53,919 bases of DNA, from positions 1-53,919 of the IMG/VR virus record IMGVR_UViG_3300032240_000787, one strand, 5' to 3'. Of the stretch, positions 39,856-48,559 are shown in pieces; the first letter of the stretch is position 1; every line of letters starts with the position of its first letter. The notes under the pieces are model-generated. The model did no database searches and had not been told where the DNA came from. It saw only the letters and a program-made list of their open reading frames with translations. A program made the translations under genes and the position numbers. This DNA comes from a virus.

Positions 39856-40770
39856 ATGGCAGCCCCAATGCGCAGTACAGACTTTCGCTCAATCGTTGAG
39901 CCTATCCTCAACGAATGTTTCGACGGAGTCTATGACCAACGTGCCGACGAATGGAGCCGTGTGTTCCGCGAGGAAGACGGCATCCCCCGCAACTACCACG
40001 AAGAACCCGTCCTGTACGGTTTCGGCGCGGCTCCTCAGTTGCCCGACGGCACCCCAGTGACCTACCAACAAGGTGGCGTCCTGTTCCTCAAGCGCTACGT
40101 GTACAAGGTGTATGGCTTGGCCTTCGCCCTGACCAAAGTGCTGGTGGAAGACGGTGACCACATCCGTATCGGCCAAGTGTACGCACGCCATCTGGCACAG
40201 TCTCTGGTGGAAACCAAAGAACTGTTGTCGGCCAACGTGTTGAACACCGCCTTCAACAGCAGCTACCCCGGTGGCGACAACGTGCCCCTGATCAGCACTG
40301 CCCACCCCATCGTGAACGGCACTTTCAGCAACCAGTTGGCCACCGCCGCTGTGCTGTCCCAGACCTCTCTGGAGCAGATGCTGATTCAGGTTCGCCAAGC
40401 TGTGGACAACAACGGCAAGAAGATCCGTCTGGTGCCCCGCCAACTGGTGGTCGCCCCCGGCAACATTTTCCAAGCTGAAGTTCTGTTGAAGTCGGTGCTC
40501 CGTACCGGCAACGCCAACAACGACATCAACCCCGTCAAGTCCATCGGCTTGCTGGACGAAGGTGCCGCTGTTCTGTCGCGTCTGACCTCTTCCACCGCAT
40601 GGTGGGTGCAGACTGACGCCCCAGAAGGCTTCAAGCTGCTGATGCGCCGTCGTCTGGAGAAGACCATGGAAGGTGACTTCGAAACCGACTCGATGCGCTA
40701 CAAGGCCACCGAGCGTTACGATGTCGGCTATACCGACCCACGCTGCGCTTACGGTACCCCCGGTATCTAA
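39856..40770 (+). CDS. Major capsid protein (Mu gpT-like, HK97 fold)
   Basis: 304 aa. The sequence looks like the Mu major-head-subunit family: YKVYGLAFALTKVLVEDGDH, GRHLAQSLVETKELLSANVL-type helices, VPLISTAHPIVNGTFSNQLA, LVPRQLVVAPGNIFQAEVLL and MRYKATERYDVGYTDPRCAY. It builds the icosahedral head. Codon use here shows strong C-ending bias (for example Ala, Val and Asn codons), as expected for an abundant protein. Followed by a good terminator. Confidence 0.85.
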   Translation: MAAPMRSTDFRSIVEPILNECFDGVYDQRADEWSRVFREEDGIPRNYHEEPVLYGFGAAPQLPDGTPVTYQQGGVLFLKRYVYKVYGLAFALTKVLVEDGDHIRIGQVYARHLAQSLVETKELLSANVLNTAFNSSYPGGDNVPLISTAHPIVNGTFSNQLATAAVLSQTSLEQMLIQVRQAVDNNGKKIRLVPRQLVVAPGNIFQAEVLLKSVLRTGNANNDINPVKSIGLLDEGAAVLSRLTSSTAWWVQTDAPEGFKLLMRRRLEKTMEGDFETDSMRYKATERYDVGYTDPRCAYGTPGI

Positions 40771-40783
40771 GCAAAGCAGGATG

Positions 40784-40812
40784 GGGGTGAAGTTAAACTT
40801 CACCCCTTTTTT
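40784..40812 (+). terminator. Terminator after the major capsid gene
   Basis: 9-bp stem GGGGTGAAG-TTAAA-CTTCACCCC (40784-40792/40798-40806) followed by six T residues (40807-40812). Likely keeps capsid mRNA abundant relative to the genes that follow. Confidence 0.9.
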
Positions 40813-40845
40813 CTAACCTCGTCAAACTTTTCATGGAGAACGACG

Positions 40846-41829
40846 ATGCCTCAATTTTCTGATGATCTTTTCATGGGCGCAGGCGCTACGTACATGGGTA
40901 CGGGCAATGCTGCCGCCACTTCTGTTTTCACTGGTACCATCGCCAGCACCACGCTGACAGTCGTCTCGACTCAGTCTGGTGAACCTTTGGTTGTTGGCCA
41001 GTACATCACGGGTTCCAGCGTTACCGCCAACTCGTACATCACTGCAGCCACCGGCCAAAACTCCAGCGGCCAGAACACCTATACGCTGTCTCAGTCGTCC
41101 ACCGTGTCGTCCAACACGACCATGTACGCCGCTGGCAATGCGTTGCTGGGTGATCCCTCCCCGATGTCTTTGGGTGTTGGCCCTCTGGGTCGCATCTATG
41201 TGTACGACATCATTCCCCAGACCTTGCAAGCCGCCAACATCGCAGCATCGCAGACACCCGCAGCCGCTGGTGCCCTGACGCTGACTGCTGGCACTTCGGC
41301 ACGATCTGTGGTGCGTGCTGATGGCACAACTGTGATCCAGTTGGACGTTCCTCGCGCTGTGTCGATCTTCCTGACCTCTGGCGGTACTGCTCGTACCTAC
41401 ACTGTTTCCGGCTATGACTACTATGGTCAAGCAATGACGGAAAACATCACCACTGTGGCCAACGCAACCACTGCAGGCAAGAAAGCCTTCTACCAAGTGA
41501 CCTCTGTCACTGGTGCTGGTGGCGGCTCGACAACCGCTGTGACTGTTGGTACCACTGACGTGCTGGGTTTGCCTGTGCGCGTGATTGATGCTGGTTACAT
41601 CATCAAGGTCAGCTTCGCTGGTGCTCTGTTGCAGAACGCCGGTACCCTGACTGTGGCAGACATGACTGCGACTGCAACCTCTACTACTGGCGACGTGCGC
41701 GGCACCTTCTTGCCTACCACGAGCGCATCAAACGGCTCCAACCGCTTGGTCGTGGCTATCGCAGTTCCCGGCATTGCCGTCGGCCCCAACGCTACCCGCG
41801 CTGGTGCTCTTGGCGTAACTCAAGCCTAA
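40846..41829 (+). CDS. Virion structural protein with repeat module
   Basis: 327 aa, Thr/Ser/Ala/Gly-rich, beta-type. Residues ~25-85 include VVGQYITGSSVTANSYITA, a variant of the module also found in the proteins at 836 and 49865. A later part (VRADGTTVIQLDVPRAVSIF, GYDYYGQAMTENIT) may be a conserved head- or tail-surface domain. Located directly after the capsid terminator. Precise role unknown. Confidence 0.65.
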   Translation: MPQFSDDLFMGAGATYMGTGNAAATSVFTGTIASTTLTVVSTQSGEPLVVGQYITGSSVTANSYITAATGQNSSGQNTYTLSQSSTVSSNTTMYAAGNALLGDPSPMSLGVGPLGRIYVYDIIPQTLQAANIAASQTPAAAGALTLTAGTSARSVVRADGTTVIQLDVPRAVSIFLTSGGTARTYTVSGYDYYGQAMTENITTVANATTAGKKAFYQVTSVTGAGGGSTTAVTVGTTDVLGLPVRVIDAGYIIKVSFAGALLQNAGTLTVADMTATATSTTGDVRGTFLPTTSASNGSNRLVVAIAVPGIAVGPNATRAGALGVTQA

Positions 41830-41841
41830 TAGGAGGCCATC

Positions 41842-43083
41842 ATGGGTCAATTCAAACCAATGGTCAAAATGATGACCGACGAGCCTTCAGTCATTCTGAA
41901 GCTCAAAAAAGGCGGCAAAGTTGCCAAGAAGGCCGATGGCGGCTTCATGCCTATGGCCACTCCGCAGCCTGCTCCCATGGGCATGCCTGCTCGTGGTGGC
42001 GATATGCAAGGCGCTGCTCCTATGCGCCCCGGCATGATGGATCGCATTCGTGCGATGCGTGCGGCTCGTCCTCCCCGTTCCCCAGCGGCTATTGGCGCAA
42101 TGGGCGGCATGAACCCCAACATGATGAAAAAGGGTGGCAAGGCCATGGCCAAGCATGAGGATGCTGCCCAAGACCGCGCCATGATCAAGAAGGCTCTGGC
42201 TGGCAAGAAATTTGCCACTGGCGGCAAGATTGATGCAGTCATGGACAAGACCACCATCAAGGGCAATGCAGGCAAGTTCTTGAATACCAAGGTGATGGAC
42301 GGCGACAAGAATGACGGCGCCAAGGGCACCAAGGGCGTTAAGTCTGGCAATGCTGGTGGTTACGCTAATGGCGGCACCATCTCTGGCAATGCTGGCAAGT
42401 TCTTGAACACCAAAGTCATGGACGGTGACAAAAACGACTCGGCCAAATCCACTGGCAAAGGCGTCAAAATGGGCAATAACGGCGGCTATGCCAAGGGTGG
42501 CACCATTGGTGGCAGCAACTGGGAAAACCGGCCTGCTGACACCGCAAAACCCGGCAAATCGGGTGGTGCAACTGGTGGTGTGCGCAATGGCAATGCTGGC
42601 GGCTACAAGAAAGGTGGCGCAGCAAAAAAAGCCTATGCCACGGGGGGTAACGTCGTAGACGATGGCCGCGCCGTGGCAATGCCCAAAAAGCATGTCTCTT
42701 GTCCTGTAGCAAACAGCCTGCAGTCTGGCACTTTCAAAAAGGGTGGCAATGTGGGCCGCTATCGTGATGGCGACAGTGTGGAATCCGATTCCACCCCATC
42801 CAATTCCTCAAACATGAGGAGTTTGGCTCGGGGCGGCAAGGCAAAGAAGTATGAGGCTGGTGGATCCACCAACCCCAATGACAAACTCATTGTGAAAGAT
42901 CCAAAAGCCGTTGCTGACAAGGCCAGCCGTGAACTTGAAGATGCTTTGAACCCGTTGTCGTTCATCCAAGAGATGTATGGCAAAGCCAAAGACTATCTCA
43001 AGCCAGCGCCAAACAGCGTGACAAAAATCGAGAAATCGACGACAGTCACTCCACCCGCAAAAAAGCGCGGCGGTAGCTGCTAA
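41842..43083 (+). CDS. Highly basic Lys/Gly repeat protein, probably internal virion
   Basis: 413 aa, very rich in Lys, Gly, Ala and Met, with many 'xGG' turns (KKGGKVAKKADGGF, KFATGGKID, YKKGGAAKKAYATGG). Three tandem repeats of 39-42 aa occupy about 138-259. The palindromic repeat copy 5 adds VESDST near residue 313. The last ~60 residues are a different, more ordered segment (ELEDALNPLSFIQEMYGKAK). The charge suggests DNA binding inside the head, but this is inference. Confidence 0.65.
   Translation: MGQFKPMVKMMTDEPSVILKLKKGGKVAKKADGGFMPMATPQPAPMGMPARGGDMQGAAPMRPGMMDRIRAMRAARPPRSPAAIGAMGGMNPNMMKKGGKAMAKHEDAAQDRAMIKKALAGKKFATGGKIDAVMDKTTIKGNAGKFLNTKVMDGDKNDGAKGTKGVKSGNAGGYANGGTISGNAGKFLNTKVMDGDKNDSAKSTGKGVKMGNNGGYAKGGTIGGSNWENRPADTAKPGKSGGATGGVRNGNAGGYKKGGAAKKAYATGGNVVDDGRAVAMPKKHVSCPVANSLQSGTFKKGGNVGRYRDGDSVESDSTPSNSSNMRSLARGGKAKKYEAGGSTNPNDKLIVKDPKAVADKASRELEDALNPLSFIQEMYGKAKDYLKPAPNSVTKIEKSTTVTPPAKKRGGSC
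42253..42618 (+). repeat. Three tandem coding repeats (~120 nt each)
   Basis: Units at 42253-42375, 42376-42501 and 42502-42618. Each begins T-I-x-G and ends with GGYxxGG. Units 1 and 2 share GNAGKFLNTKVMDGDKND exactly in protein but differ at synonymous sites; unit 3 is diverged in its middle. Confidence 0.85.
42778..42794. repeat. Palindromic repeat copy 5
   Basis: GTGGAATCCGATTCCAC, the palindrome with C instead of G at the single central base (its reverse complement). In frame in the basic repeat protein as V-E-S-D-S-T. Confidence 0.9.
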
Positions 43084-43087
43084 ACAA

Positions 43088-43112
43088 GTAGGGGCTTCGG
43101 CCCCTGCTTTTT
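43088..43112 (+). terminator. Terminator after the basic repeat gene
   Basis: Stem GTAGGGGC-TTCG-GCCCCTGC (43088-43107, 8 pairs with one G-T, UUCG loop) followed by five T residues. It separates the basic protein gene from the large structural gene at 43128. Confidence 0.85.
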
Positions 43113-43127
43113 ATTCATAGGTGAATC

Positions 43128-45722
43128 ATGTCCCAACTCGTCGTCTACACAGGCCCAAGCAGCCAATCTGACAATCAACTGCGCACGCAGACTTCTCAAC
43201 GCTCTGCTGGCTATGACCCGGTTGACAAACTGCGCATTTCCGCGCCTCAAGCGCTGATCGACACTGACTTTGAATATGGCCAACAGCCAACAAAGTGGGA
43301 GTCGATCGCCCTTCAAAATTCTCGCCAAAGCTGCTACTACATTCCCCAGCAGCCCTTGACAATCACTGGCGTCACTGGCGCTGGCACCACCACCGTGACC
43401 ATCACAGGCACTTTTGTCGTCGCGGCAAACTCACTGATCTACGTGCAAAACGCCTCTGATGCCAACGCAAACGGATGGTGGTACACCGTCGCAGGTGGCA
43501 CTAATACCATGACGGTGATCACCACCAACACGGTGGCATCTGGCAACCAGTACAACGCTGCCCTGACCTATGTGTATCTGGGATACTTCTATTCCTCGTG
43601 TGGTATGCCTGTTGGCGTGAACGCCATCACCAACGTGGGCACCACTTGCACGGCCACCACCACCAACCCGCATGGTTTGTCTGCTGGATCGTTTGTCTAT
43701 GTGACCAACACCACAGCAACCACCAACGCCCCCAACGGCGCATGGGTTGTGGCGACTGTTCCAACGGCCAACACATTCACTTTCACTGTGGCCGTAGCCC
43801 CGACTGGCACGATTGCCAACTCTGCGGCTTCCAACGTGATCTATGCCCGTCCCGCTGGTTATGTTGAGTCCCGTTCGTTTGACGGCGGCGTGGCTTTCTC
43901 TGCTGGCGCAACTGTGCCCAACAGCCAACTAATCCGCCAGACTCGCCGGTATTTCCGCTACCAGTCTGGCAAGGGCATTCAGTTCTCGACCGGCACTTCA
44001 ATGTGCCCAGCGCTGTTCACCACCAGCTTGACCTCATCTGGCACCACCGTGACCGTCAGCACCCGGTTTGCGCACAACCTTGCTGTTGGTTGCACGATTG
44101 TGGTCACTGGGGCTGATCAAACAGCCTATAACGGCACTTTTACCATTGCGACGGTACCAAGCCCTACCACCTTCACATACACGGCCTTGACGACCCCTTC
44201 TGCGTCTCCTGCAACGGGTTTGATCATCAAGGTGAGTCCGACCAACTGGTATGGCTCGTCCAACCGAGTTGGCATGTTCGACCAGCAGAACGGCATGTTC
44301 TTTGAGTACGACGGCCAAACCCTGTATGCAGTGTGGCGCAACAGTGTTAATCAGATTAACGGAACCGTGTCTGTAACCCAAGGTTCATCTGCTGTGACCG
44401 GCGCCGGCACGCAATTCAGCACTCAACTGCAACCCGGTAGCTTCATTGTGATCCGTGGCCAGTCGTATCGCGTGGTGAGCATCGCAAGCGACACGTCGAT
44501 GTATATCAGCCCTGAGTACCGTGGCACGACTTTGGCTGGTGCTTTGGTCTCCAAGACGATTGATACCCGTGTCGCTCAGTCTCAATGGTTTGACCCTCTG
44601 AATGGCCTTGGCCCATCGGGGTATAGCCTTGATCTGACCAAGATGCAGATGTGGTTCATCGACTTCTCGTGGTATGGCGCTGGCGTGATTCGTTGGGGTG
44701 TTCGTACAACAGGCGGAGCAATTGCCTATGTGTACACCCAGCAGAACAACAACCAGCGTTTTGAAGCCTACATGCGCTCCGGCAACATGGCTTCGCACTA
44801 TGAGTCAAGCGGCCTTACACCAGTCACTTACCTGACTGCCACATTGGCTTCCGGCACTGGATCTGGCGGCACCATCAACGTGGCCGATACGTCTGGTTTC
44901 GCACCGTCGGGCAACATCAAAGTGCAGGCGGCAGGTCAGACTGGCGTGGTGGAATACATCAGTTATTCGTCTAAAACTTCGACGACGTTGACCATCAATG
45001 CTCGTGCGCAAACTGGCGGTACTGGCTCTGCACAGATTTTCACCTACAGCGCCACGGCTCCGATTGGCGTTGAATATGCATCGCCAGACACTGCGGCGTC
45101 CCTGTCGCACTGGGGTTCTTCGGTGATCATGGATGGCCGATTCGACGACGACAAGTCGCTGATCTTCAACTATGGCACGACCACTGCTGTTTCGACGTCC
45201 AGCACGACGCCTGTTGTGCTGTTGGCCATTCGAATTGCTCCTGCCGTGGACAACGGCCAGACCGGCTTGTTAGGAGCCAAAGAAATCATCAACCGCATGC
45301 AACTGCAGTTGGACTCTCTGGGTATCGTGACCACCGGCAACACCTACCTGATCAACCTGATCCTGAACGGTTACGCTTCTGGCGCTCTGTCTGGCGGTTT
45401 TATCGCTCCAATTCAGCAGGCCAACGGCATCACCTCTTCGTTGGCGCAGATTGCTGTGAACACCAATGCCGTGAACGTGACTGGCGGCGAGTCGGTGGCG
45501 GCGGCTTATTGCAACGCAAACGGTGTGACCACCTTGGATTTGTCCGGCGTGCGCGATCTGGGCAACTCCATCTTGGGTGGCGGCACCAGCAATACGGTGC
45601 CTACCTCGCAGGCTGGTTTCTACCCTGACGGCCCGGACATCATGTATGTGGTGGCCCAAGCGGTGAGCGCAACAGCAGGCACCATCTTGGCCCGTTTGTC
45701 TTGGAAAGAAGCGCAGGCATAA
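43128..45722 (+). CDS. Large virion structural protein
   Basis: 864 aa. It starts SQLVVYTGPSSQSDNQLRTQ then DPVDKLRISAPQALIDTDFE, a form seen in large structural proteins of tailed phages of aquatic bacteria. Two Ig-like modules of the 'PHGLxxGxxVyV...NGtftvatVpsxxtFtYt' type are visible (about 185-230 and 305-345). MRLQLDSLGIVTT-like and ISAAYCNANGVTTLDL-like C-terminal parts are ordered. A tail, neck or head-surface role is likely; it is among the longest virion proteins here. Confidence 0.7.
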   Translation: MSQLVVYTGPSSQSDNQLRTQTSQRSAGYDPVDKLRISAPQALIDTDFEYGQQPTKWESIALQNSRQSCYYIPQQPLTITGVTGAGTTTVTITGTFVVAANSLIYVQNASDANANGWWYTVAGGTNTMTVITTNTVASGNQYNAALTYVYLGYFYSSCGMPVGVNAITNVGTTCTATTTNPHGLSAGSFVYVTNTTATTNAPNGAWVVATVPTANTFTFTVAVAPTGTIANSAASNVIYARPAGYVESRSFDGGVAFSAGATVPNSQLIRQTRRYFRYQSGKGIQFSTGTSMCPALFTTSLTSSGTTVTVSTRFAHNLAVGCTIVVTGADQTAYNGTFTIATVPSPTTFTYTALTTPSASPATGLIIKVSPTNWYGSSNRVGMFDQQNGMFFEYDGQTLYAVWRNSVNQINGTVSVTQGSSAVTGAGTQFSTQLQPGSFIVIRGQSYRVVSIASDTSMYISPEYRGTTLAGALVSKTIDTRVAQSQWFDPLNGLGPSGYSLDLTKMQMWFIDFSWYGAGVIRWGVRTTGGAIAYVYTQQNNNQRFEAYMRSGNMASHYESSGLTPVTYLTATLASGTGSGGTINVADTSGFAPSGNIKVQAAGQTGVVEYISYSSKTSTTLTINARAQTGGTGSAQIFTYSATAPIGVEYASPDTAASLSHWGSSVIMDGRFDDDKSLIFNYGTTTAVSTSSTTPVVLLAIRIAPAVDNGQTGLLGAKEIINRMQLQLDSLGIVTTGNTYLINLILNGYASGALSGGFIAPIQQANGITSSLAQIAVNTNAVNVTGGESVAAAYCNANGVTTLDLSGVRDLGNSILGGGTSNTVPTSQAGFYPDGPDIMYVVAQAVSATAGTILARLSWKEAQA

Positions 45723-45723
45723 C

Positions 45724-46476
45724 ATGGGAACGTACTCTTCCGTAACTCGCTCGGGGGCTTTTGAGCCTTTTGAGTTGCAGGTGGCTCGTGGCCAAATTCA
45801 AGGTCACACAGCGGTCAACATTTTTGGCTTCAGCACCACAGTCGGATCGACTGCACTTGGGCCGTTATGGGAGGGTTTGACGCTATCTGGGGGGTCTTAT
45901 GCATACCCCGGCGCCGCAGCCCAGTTGGTGCTGGCCAGTGATTCGGCTTCCGACACGTCGGCTCTCAGCATCCGCATTGATGGCCTTGGTGCTGGCTTTG
46001 TTCCGTTGACTGAGACTATTGCGCTGAATGGCACCTCCAACGTCACCACCACAAATTCGTTTTTGCGCATCAATCAGATGTCAACAACGAACGGTTTGAA
46101 CGTCGGCAACATTACCGCAAAGATCAGTAGCACCACTTACGCCAAGATCAGCGCAGGCATTGGCCAAACGCAGATGTCCATTTACACCGTCCCGGCAGGA
46201 TATACGTTTTATTTGTCATATCTGCAGGCAGACGCAAGTATTGGCTTCACGTCAAGCAACTACATGAAGTTTGCTGAGTACAACAAGGACAACACCACTG
46301 GTGAAATCAATTTGTTAAACCAGTCGACCTTTGTGCAAGCGTTCCAGTTCCCATTCACCTGCCCAGTCCCGCACTTGGAAAAGACTGACATTCAATTTCA
46401 GGTTGTGTCAAACACTGGAAGCCCGTTCACCGCCAACATTTATGCTGGCGGCATTTTGATCAAAAACCCGGACTAA
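45724..46476 (+). CDS. Virion structural protein
   Basis: 250 aa. It starts GTYSSVTRSGAFEPFELQVA then GQIQGHTAVNIFGFSTTVG. This recalls a family of phage structural proteins with 'FelQVArgqI-x-GH' and an 'LNGTxxVxTxxxfLRiNxm' core (here IALNGTSNVTTTNSFLRINQ). Starts 1 nt after the previous stop. Function is structural by family resemblance, from memory. Confidence 0.7.
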   Translation: MGTYSSVTRSGAFEPFELQVARGQIQGHTAVNIFGFSTTVGSTALGPLWEGLTLSGGSYAYPGAAAQLVLASDSASDTSALSIRIDGLGAGFVPLTETIALNGTSNVTTTNSFLRINQMSTTNGLNVGNITAKISSTTYAKISAGIGQTQMSIYTVPAGYTFYLSYLQADASIGFTSSNYMKFAEYNKDNTTGEINLLNQSTFVQAFQFPFTCPVPHLEKTDIQFQVVSNTGSPFTANIYAGGILIKNPD

Positions 46477-46480
46477 GACT

Positions 46481-47083
46481 ATGCCAGCAAAATCTCAAGC
46501 CCAGTTCCGCCTCATGAAGGCAATTGAACACAACCCTAAAGTCGCCAAGAAGGTCGGCATGTCTTCGGCCAAAGCAGCCGAGTTCACCGAGTCCAACAAG
46601 GGCAAGAAGGCCTACAGCAAGCTGCCGGTCAAGAAGGCTTATGGCGGATCCATGGATGATGATGGGTATAGCCGAGCAGGCACTTCACGCAATCGCTTGG
46701 CTCGTGATGCTCGTGATTACGACAGCGACATTGATTATTACAACGATGTCAATGGCCGTGACGATGATGACGATCAACAACAAACCCCTTCTCCTAAAAA
46801 ACGACTTTTTGATCGCATAGGCAAACAATACGTTGCTGCCAACAAAAAAATCCAAAAGCAAAAAAACGAAGCAAAAGAGGCCAAAGACGAAGACGCCTTG
46901 AAAAGGCTCAAAGATCGAGAAGAAAGAATTGGTATTGGATATGTCACAAGGATTGCTCCAATAAGCCATGCTAATAATTCCCAAATGCTCGAAAAAAGAA
47001 GAAAAGAGTGGTCTGAAAAAATTGGCAATGGCAAGCCTGCACCGTTCAAATCTGGTGGCAGTTCAAAAAAAACTTGCTGGTGA
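46481..47083 (+). CDS. Basic virion-region protein with DUF3008-like start
   Basis: 200 aa. The start MPAKSQAQFRLMKAIEHNP resembles small DUF3008-like proteins ('MPAKSkaQqrlm'), followed by KKVGMSSAKAAEFTESNKGK. The middle is acidic, and the second half is strongly charged, helical and A+T-rich in DNA (KKIQKQKNEAKEAKDEDALK), ending FKSGGSSKKTCW. The sharp composition change near 46780 suggests a mosaic gene. Function unknown. Confidence 0.65.
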   Translation: MPAKSQAQFRLMKAIEHNPKVAKKVGMSSAKAAEFTESNKGKKAYSKLPVKKAYGGSMDDDGYSRAGTSRNRLARDARDYDSDIDYYNDVNGRDDDDDQQQTPSPKKRLFDRIGKQYVAANKKIQKQKNEAKEAKDEDALKRLKDREERIGIGYVTRIAPISHANNSQMLEKRRKEWSEKIGNGKPAPFKSGGSSKKTCW

Positions 47084-47086
47084 AAT

Positions 47087-47476
47087 ATGAAAAACGGTCT
47101 GTACGCCAACATCCACGCCAAGCAGGAGCGCATCAAGAATGGCTCCGGCGAGAAGATGCGCAAGCCCGGAACCAAGGGTGCGCCCACCGCCAAGGCTTTC
47201 AAAGAGTCGGCCAAGACCGTCAAAATGAAGGACGGTGGCCCAAGTCTGGCCATTGGTCGTGGCGAGAAGTTGCCTGCAGATCAGGGCGCTGGCTTGACCG
47301 CCAAAGGTCGCGCCAAGTACAACCGCGAGACTGGATCGCACTTGAAGGCTCCACAGCCTGAGGGCGGTGCTCGGCGTGACTCTTTTTGCGCGAGAATGGA
47401 GCCTGTGGCTCAGAAGAGCGAAAAAGGCAGTCGAGCGCGTGCGTCCATGCAGCGTTGGAACTGCCCCGGATGGTAA
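47087..47476 (+). CDS. Conserved phage protein with KDGG and RWNCPGW motifs
   Basis: 129 aa. NGLYANIHAKQERIKNGSGE, MRKPGTKGAPTAKAFKESAK, MKDGGPSLAIGRGEKLPADQ, GLTAKGRAKYNRETGSHLKA and the C-terminal SFCARM...RASMQRWNCPGW match, from memory, a conserved phage protein family (DUF6321-like) common in phages of aquatic bacteria. Function unknown; virion context. The KDGG turn is shared with neighbours. Confidence 0.7.
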   Translation: MKNGLYANIHAKQERIKNGSGEKMRKPGTKGAPTAKAFKESAKTVKMKDGGPSLAIGRGEKLPADQGAGLTAKGRAKYNRETGSHLKAPQPEGGARRDSFCARMEPVAQKSEKGSRARASMQRWNCPGW

Positions 47477-47485
47477 GGGAACAAC

Positions 47486-48556
47486 ATGGCGTACTCAGGA
47501 ACAGTCGGTCAAACGGTCATCACGGTTCAAAACCTGATTGACAACGGAGCACGCCGGTGCGGAAAGCTGGCGGAAGAACTCACGTCTGAGCAAGTCCTGA
47601 GCGCCAAGCAGTCGCTGTTCTTTGTCTTGAGCAACCTGATCAACCAAGGCATCCAGTACTTCGCCATCAAAAAGCAAGTCTATGGCCTGAACCCTAACCA
47701 GTATGAGTATCTGCTACCCGTGGGTGGCAATGACGTCCTAAATGCCCTCTACCGCTGGATGACAAGGCCTACAGGCTCGTATACGTCATCGGCTGGGGGT
47801 ACGGTGGCCAATGTGGCCGATAGCGACACCACGACCTACTGCCAACAGACCAGCGCCAACGGCAATATCGTGGTTGACTATGGGGCAAACAACCAGTACA
47901 TCGGCTCAATTGGCATCATGCCCTACGTGTCCGGCGGGGGTACGGCCACATGGAGTTACAGCTTCCAGTCATCGCCAGACAACATCAATTGGACAACCCT
48001 GTACACCGCCACCAGCGTGACCGTGACAGACGGCCAGTGGATCTGGCAGGACATCGACCCGGGTGCCAATGTGGAGTTCTACCGCATTGTGGCTTCTGGG
48101 GGCACCACCTTGGCCCTGCGCGAGTGGTACCTTGGGGTGAACTCCACCGAGATCACCATGGCTCGTCTGAACCGAGACGACTACACCAACCTGCCCAACA
48201 AGAACTTCACAGCCAACCAGCCTTTCCAGTTTTGGCTAAACCGCACCATCCCGCAGGCCACCATCACCCTGTGGCCAACGCCCCAGAATGCGTTTTACCA
48301 GATGACCGTGTGGTATTCCAGCCAGATTCAGGACGTCGGCGCTCTGAGCGGCCAATTGGCCATTCCCGACCGCTGGTTGCTGGCCATCCAGAACATGCTG
48401 GCTCACCAGATGAGCCTTGAGTTGCCTGCGGTTGATATGGCTCGGATCCAATACCTTGAGGCTCAGGCCGAGAAGTACTTCATCATGGCCGAGCAGGAAG
48501 AGCGCGACAAGTCACCAATCTACTTCGCACCCAACATCGGCGTGTACACGAGGTAA
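47486..48556 (+). CDS. Head-tail adaptor-like protein with inserted F5/8C-like domain
   Basis: 356 aa. The N-terminal helices (VQNLIDNGARRCGKLAEELT, LSNLINQGIQYFAIKKQVYG) and the C-terminal part (QPFQFWLNRTIPQATITLWP, GQLAIPDRWLLAIQNMLAHQ) resemble podovirus adaptor proteins. Between them (~90-225) is a beta-sandwich-like insert: ADSDTTTYCQQTSANGNIVV, YSFQSSPDNINWTTLYTATS and FYRIVASGGTTLALREWYLG, similar to F5/8 type C (discoidin) domains. These often bind sugars. The insertion is inferred; it could give the neck an adhesive surface. Confidence 0.7.
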   Translation: MAYSGTVGQTVITVQNLIDNGARRCGKLAEELTSEQVLSAKQSLFFVLSNLINQGIQYFAIKKQVYGLNPNQYEYLLPVGGNDVLNALYRWMTRPTGSYTSSAGGTVANVADSDTTTYCQQTSANGNIVVDYGANNQYIGSIGIMPYVSGGGTATWSYSFQSSPDNINWTTLYTATSVTVTDGQWIWQDIDPGANVEFYRIVASGGTTLALREWYLGVNSTEITMARLNRDDYTNLPNKNFTANQPFQFWLNRTIPQATITLWPTPQNAFYQMTVWYSSQIQDVGALSGQLAIPDRWLLAIQNMLAHQMSLELPAVDMARIQYLEAQAEKYFIMAEQEERDKSPIYFAPNIGVYTR

Positions 48557-48559
48557 GCC

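Noticed and set aside
42253-42618. Possible CRISPR array
   Set aside because: The repeats are longer than CRISPR repeats, vary at synonymous sites and are in frame within a protein gene with no spacer pattern.
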